From positions 620,001 through 684,000 of the forward strand of contig NZ_JAEQBB010000001.1 in the NCBI RefSeq assembly GCF_018616375.1: a stretch of DNA of 64,000 nt, given 5' to 3'. The DNA comes from Exiguobacterium sp. J17977. Its GTDB lineage: Bacteria; Bacillota; Bacilli; Exiguobacteriales; Exiguobacteriaceae. Position numbers and translations under genes: made by a program. The notes beneath the pieces are model-generated. The model saw only the letters and a list, made by a program, of their open reading frames with translations, did no database searches and was not told the origin of the DNA. Shown in pieces: positions 60,679-64,000 of this stretch (the stretch's first letter is position 1; each line of letters opens with the position of its first letter).

Positions 60679-62844
60679 ATGCATCACACACCAGATCAGC
60701 AAACGACGTCTCATGTGACGATTGAACGGGCCTCCTTGCTCTCATTCGAGACGATTCGACTCGAAGTCATTGCCGAATATGAATCCGTACCGGTGCAAAT
60801 CGAACAGAACGGTCGACCGGTCGATTATGTGGTGCTCAACGAATGGACGACAGAGGCGGGGACGATTGAACGAGATATCCAATTGACGCGCCCGGTCACG
60901 CTCGAAGCGGTCTACACCGTGTTTCATCCTGGACATAGGACGATTGTCGTCGTGCCCCGCGAAATCGTGCATACGGACGAGTTTGAGCGTCGCTATGCCT
61001 ATGACGGGCCGCTCGGCCTTTCCTTTTCCGAGCAATCGATTGAGGCATACGTTTGGTCACCCGTCGCGTTTTCAATTTGGTTCGTCATCCATGATCCCGA
61101 TACGCATCGTGAGATTGAACGGTTTCGCATGTCACGGAGCGGGCGAGGCGTCTGGCATGCCGATGTTCCTAGACTGTATGAAGGCTATTTTTATCGACTG
61201 TACGTCAAGACACCTGTCGAAACGAACGAGGTCGTCGATCCCTACGCCAAAGCCGTCAGCCTGAATGGCGAATTTGGCGTATTGATCGATGTCGAGACGG
61301 CCGTCGCGGAGCACGTGGAACCGGTAGAGCGACCGCCGCTCCGCAAAGCGACGGATGCCGTCATCTATGAACTGCACATCCGTGACTTCACGAGCCACCC
61401 TGCCTCGACGAGCCGATGGCAAGGGCTATATGCCAGTATCGTTGAGACCGGGTTAAAAACGCGGGCGGGGAACAGTGCCGGTTTCGATTATTTGAAAGAG
61501 CTCGGAATCACCCACCTGCAGTTATTGCCTGTCCATGATTTCGGCAGCGTCGACGAAGCGACCCGGATGCCATACAACTGGGGCTATGATCCGATTCATT
61601 GGTTCGGTTTGGAGGGCAGTTATGCCTCGAAACCCGACGAGCCGTTAGCACGCATCCTAGAGTATGCCGAGATGGTCGATGCCTTGCATCGTCATGATAT
61701 GCGCGTCGTCGTCGACGTCGTCATGAACCATATCTTCATCCGTGAGCAATCATCGCTCGAAGCACTCGTCCCGTACTACTATTTCCGGTACGAGCATGAC
61801 GGCACGGTCGCGAACGGGACCGGCGTCGGAAACGACACGGCCTCGGAACGGTATATGATGCGGCGGATGATCGTCGATTGTGTGACGTATTTTGCCGAGA
61901 CGTATCACGTCGACGGTTTCCGCTTCGACTTGATGGGCATACATGACGTCGAGACGATGAATCAAATTCGGGCCGCACTCGATAAAATCGATCGCTCGAT
62001 TTTGATATACGGGGAAGGATGGGATTTGGCGACACCACTCAGCCCGTCACTGAAAGCCTCGTCTCATAACGCAGCTTTCATGCCCCGAATCGGTCACTTC
62101 AACGACATGATGCGGGACGCCTTGAAAGGGTCGACGTTCAACGACCGGGAGCGCGGATTCGTCTCCGGGAACGAATGGCGGGAGTGGGAGCTTCGTGAAT
62201 GTATCACCGGAGCGGTCCAAATCCCGAACGTCACCGTCGGCCGCTTCCCGAGCCCGCAATATACGATCAACTACGTCGAAGCGCATGACAACTATACGAC
62301 GTACGATAAACTACTGTTATCGTGTGAGGATATGGACGAGACGATGCGGTTGCGGATGCAACGGTTCGCCACGGCCATCGTCATCACATCGCAAGGCGTC
62401 CCGTTCCTTCATGCCGGCCAAGAGTTTGGACGGACGAAACAAGGGGTCGAGAATAGCTACAATGCGCCGGACCGAATCAATCACTTTGATTGGGACTTAC
62501 GTGACGAGCGGCAAGACGAGGTCGAGTTCGTGAAGACGCTCCTCAAATTACGGCGTCGTCACACGTGTTTCCGCTACGATACGCGGCAGAAAGTCATCGA
62601 GCAGTTCAAGTTTCTCCCTTCGCCCCCGGGCGTGATTGCCTACGAACTGACGGCGAGCCATTCGTATGATGCCTGGCAACGCGTCCGCGTCTATTTGAAC
62701 GGCACGTTCCACGATGTGACGTTCCAAGCGGAGGGTGACTGGAACGTCTATGTCCAAGGAGAAACGGCGAGCCTCGTTCCGATTGAACGAAATCCAAGCC
62801 AGATTCAAGTCGAGTCGTTGTCAATGACGATTATCGCGTGTTAA
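60679..62844 (+). CDS. amyX: Type I pullulanase
   Basis: Debranching enzyme of 721 residues cutting alpha-1,6 links in pullulan and glycogen-type glucans. No signal peptide is seen, so it is likely cytosolic. An N-terminal carbohydrate-binding/CBM48 part (about 90-210) is followed by a GH13 barrel. The type I signature YNWGYDP is near residue 300, and the conserved regions are DVVMNH, GFRFDLMG (nucleophile Asp), GEGWD (acid Glu) and VEAHDN. The ATG follows AGGAGAGG. It is linked to ytmP, as in B. subtilis. Confidence 0.96.
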   Translation: MHHTPDQQTTSHVTIERASLLSFETIRLEVIAEYESVPVQIEQNGRPVDYVVLNEWTTEAGTIERDIQLTRPVTLEAVYTVFHPGHRTIVVVPREIVHTDEFERRYAYDGPLGLSFSEQSIEAYVWSPVAFSIWFVIHDPDTHREIERFRMSRSGRGVWHADVPRLYEGYFYRLYVKTPVETNEVVDPYAKAVSLNGEFGVLIDVETAVAEHVEPVERPPLRKATDAVIYELHIRDFTSHPASTSRWQGLYASIVETGLKTRAGNSAGFDYLKELGITHLQLLPVHDFGSVDEATRMPYNWGYDPIHWFGLEGSYASKPDEPLARILEYAEMVDALHRHDMRVVVDVVMNHIFIREQSSLEALVPYYYFRYEHDGTVANGTGVGNDTASERYMMRRMIVDCVTYFAETYHVDGFRFDLMGIHDVETMNQIRAALDKIDRSILIYGEGWDLATPLSPSLKASSHNAAFMPRIGHFNDMMRDALKGSTFNDRERGFVSGNEWREWELRECITGAVQIPNVTVGRFPSPQYTINYVEAHDNYTTYDKLLLSCEDMDETMRLRMQRFATAIVITSQGVPFLHAGQEFGRTKQGVENSYNAPDRINHFDWDLRDERQDEVEFVKTLLKLRRRHTCFRYDTRQKVIEQFKFLPSPPGVIAYELTASHSYDAWQRVRVYLNGTFHDVTFQAEGDWNVYVQGETASLVPIERNPSQIQVESLSMTIIAC

Positions 62845-62888
62845 TATGGTGATTGTATCTTTGTAATTCTTAATGAGATTTGAGCGTG

Positions 62889-63689
62889 ATGAATATGTAT
62901 TCAGATATAATCGGTGCGCTCGGTGAAGAGTGGACGGTGGCTTCCGCAGGCGGGATTACAGGCGAAGCGTACGTAGCGACGACGCGCCAACAAAAAATCT
63001 TTGTCAAACGAAACTCGTCCCCGTTTTTAGCCATTCTTTCCGCCGAAGGCATCGTCCCCAAATTGCTGTGGACGAAACGGATGTTTAACGGTGACGTCCT
63101 CAGTGCCCAACAGTTCATCGAAGGTCGTGAGCTATCGCCAGCCGATATGAAGCGGGCTGATGTGGCGGCACAGCTAGGGAAGATTCATCATTCGAAAGAG
63201 CTATTATTCATGTTGCAACAGTTGAATCATACACCGGTCACATCCTCGCTATTGCTCCGGCAATGTGCCGCTTACGAGCAAGACGAGGCGGACGTGACGA
63301 TTGATGAGGCAATCCGTTGGTTGACGGTTCATCAGCCGATTGATGACGAACGTGAACTCGTCGTCTGTCACTCAGACTTGAACCATAACAATTGGATTGA
63401 GGGCGAGACCGGTCTGTTATATTTGACCGACTGGGATGACGCCATTATCGCGGATCGTGCCTTTGATTTAGCTATGGTCGTTTACAGCTATGTCGACGAG
63501 GTGGACTGGGAGACGTGGTTCAGCCATTATGGCATCCGTTTCACGTCCGAGTTACACTACCGGATGCACTGGTATGCGATTGCTCAGACGGTTCTCACTT
63601 TGTATGGGGAACAGAACGGCATCGCCCGTGCTGAAGGGTTGACCGTACTCCGGGAACTGCTCGATGAGGCAGAGGAACGGACGCAATAA
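62889..63689 (+). CDS. ytmP: Phosphotransferase (choline/aminoglycoside kinase fold), YtmP
   Basis: Protein-kinase-like phosphotransferase of 266 residues. The catalytic loop is VCHSDLNHNNWI near residue 160, and the metal-binding LTDWDDA near 179. Lys in IFVKRNSS near 40 would hold ATP phosphates. The substrate is unknown. The start is uncertain: TTG 62880, ATG 62889 and ATG 62895 are all in frame and the ribosome site is weak. Followed by trmB, as in B. subtilis ytmP-trmB. Confidence 0.85.
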   Translation: MNMYSDIIGALGEEWTVASAGGITGEAYVATTRQQKIFVKRNSSPFLAILSAEGIVPKLLWTKRMFNGDVLSAQQFIEGRELSPADMKRADVAAQLGKIHHSKELLFMLQQLNHTPVTSSLLLRQCAAYEQDEADVTIDEAIRWLTVHQPIDDERELVVCHSDLNHNNWIEGETGLLYLTDWDDAIIADRAFDLAMVVYSYVDEVDWETWFSHYGIRFTSELHYRMHWYAIAQTVLTLYGEQNGIARAEGLTVLRELLDEAEERTQ

Positions 63690-63726
63690 AAAAAGGGATG
63701 GATCACGAGTGTGAGCCATCCCTTTC
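63688..63726. terminator. Shared terminator between ytmP and the small minus-strand gene
   Basis: Ten-base-pair stem (63692-63701 with 63716-63725) with an inner TCAC/GTGA stem. Seven T's follow on the minus strand; the plus side is only weakly T-rich. Confidence 0.8.
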
Positions 63727-63734
63727 CATATGCA

Positions 63735-63845
63735 TCAGACATCATCAGGTTTCATGAAATACGCCCATACGAACGTCGCGATGACGGCGCCGAAGAACGT
63801 CAGCGGAGCCGCGTAAAAAATGAGAAATTGATCCAACGTGCTCAT
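63735..63845 (-). CDS. 36-residue membrane peptide, CydS-like
   Basis: An unlisted short gene. A strong AAGGAGG lies nine bases before ATG 63845, and the frame ends at TGA 63735-63737, close to a good terminator. The peptide begins MSTLDQFLIFYAAP, then one membrane helix (about 7-30), and ends in MKPDDV. The FLIFYAP-type start and size recall CydS, the third subunit of Bacillales cytochrome bd oxidase, but cydA/cydB are not beside it. Other single-helix peptides remain possible. Confidence 0.6.
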   Translation of the reverse strand: MSTLDQFLIFYAAPLTFFGAVIATFVWAYFMKPDDV

Positions 63846-63980
63846 CGATATAACCTCCTTGTGAAGGATGATTCATGTTCATTAAACAATGATTTCGTGT
63901 ATAATCGCAAGGGGACTGCTCGCGCGAAGCGGCTAGTCAGCTGAAACTTGAACATTTCTTGAACGAAAGGTTGGAAAAAT

Positions 63981-64000
63981 ATGCGTTTACGTCACAAACC
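63981..64000 (+). CDS. trmB: tRNA (guanine-N7)-methyltransferase, 5' end only
   Basis: The last 20 bases start an ORF reading M-R-L-R-H-K, the typical start of TrmB (YtmQ). GAAAGGTTGG precedes the ATG. Synteny with ytmP supports the call. A TATAAT at about 63900 and a 10-base-pair imperfect hairpin (63916-63940) lie in its leader. The rest lies outside the window. Confidence 0.75.

Noticed and set aside
63711-63944. 77-codon plus-strand ORF near the window end
   Set aside because: It overlaps the terminator and runs opposite the better-supported 36-residue gene; it has no ribosome site.
1-64000. tRNA, rRNA, CRISPR array, insertion sequence or prophage
   Set aside because: I saw no cloverleaf clusters, no spaced direct repeats, no transposase or integrase, and no flanking inverted repeats anywhere in the window.

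Overview
The window reads as a stretch of chromosome from an Exiguobacterium species (Firmicutes, Bacillales). The gene order follows the Bacillus subtilis yut-yum-yui-yug-ytk-ytq-ytl region, the protein families are typical of Bacillales, and there is a gene for the Exiguobacterium-type proton-pumping rhodopsin. The fairly GC-rich third codon positions create many long antisense shadow reading frames. No rRNA, tRNA, insertion sequence, prophage or CRISPR array was seen. I could not run alignments, so family names rest on motifs, length and synteny.

Layout. 0-11 kb: redox and Fe-S housekeeping (YuzD, YutJ-like, YuzB, A-type Fe-S carrier, YumC ferredoxin-NADP reductase, type II NADH dehydrogenase, YuiB), with a secreted subtilisin, a NupC transporter and a RibU riboflavin transporter under an FMN riboswitch. 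11-18 kb: glucose PTS block with a GlcT antiterminator, its RAT/terminator, two tandem ptsG paralogues (EIICB, then EIICBA) and a convergent ptsI. 18-24.4 kb: leucyl aminopeptidase, an unlisted 52-residue membrane peptide, a DUF429 protein, a YtvI-type permease, a MazG-like protein and an SH3-repeat amidase. 24.4-28.4 kb: class I ribonucleotide reductase operon nrdE-flavodoxin-nrdF with a NrdR-like paired operator. 28.7-33 kb: overlapping yug-type genes (DUF1871, NifU-N, glycosyltransferase, Lrp regulator, aminotransferase) and an orphan lysine/ornithine N-monooxygenase. 33-40 kb: GSP13-type S1 protein, oxidoreductases, pgi, ytkD, a hydrolase and pckA. 40.5-50.5 kb: metK under a SAM-I riboswitch, a YtxH protein with a sigma-B-like promoter, the mnmL/mnmM tRNA modification pair, an MFS transporter with a suggestive attenuator leader, rhodopsin, and leuS under a T-box. 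50.6-64 kb: DR2231-type pyrophosphohydrolase, YtfP flavoprotein, YtgP (MurJ-type) flippase, RsuA pseudouridine synthase, YtzE, PepV, MFS, ThpR-YtlQ-AmyX-YtmP, a 36-residue CydS-like peptide on the minus strand, and the first codons of trmB.

The genes tie central carbon flow (PTS uptake, Pgi, PckA, pullulanase) to redox poise (NDH-2, FNR, rhodopsin). RNA-based control is unusually dense: FMN riboswitch, GlcT RAT, SAM-I riboswitch, T-box and a possible peptide-leader attenuator. Convergent gene pairs often share long perfect hairpins that include both stop codons. I found no clear new multi-gene system. The strongest candidates for undescribed biology are the two unlisted small membrane proteins, the MFS leader, the pckA operator, and the flavodoxin embedded in the nrd operon.
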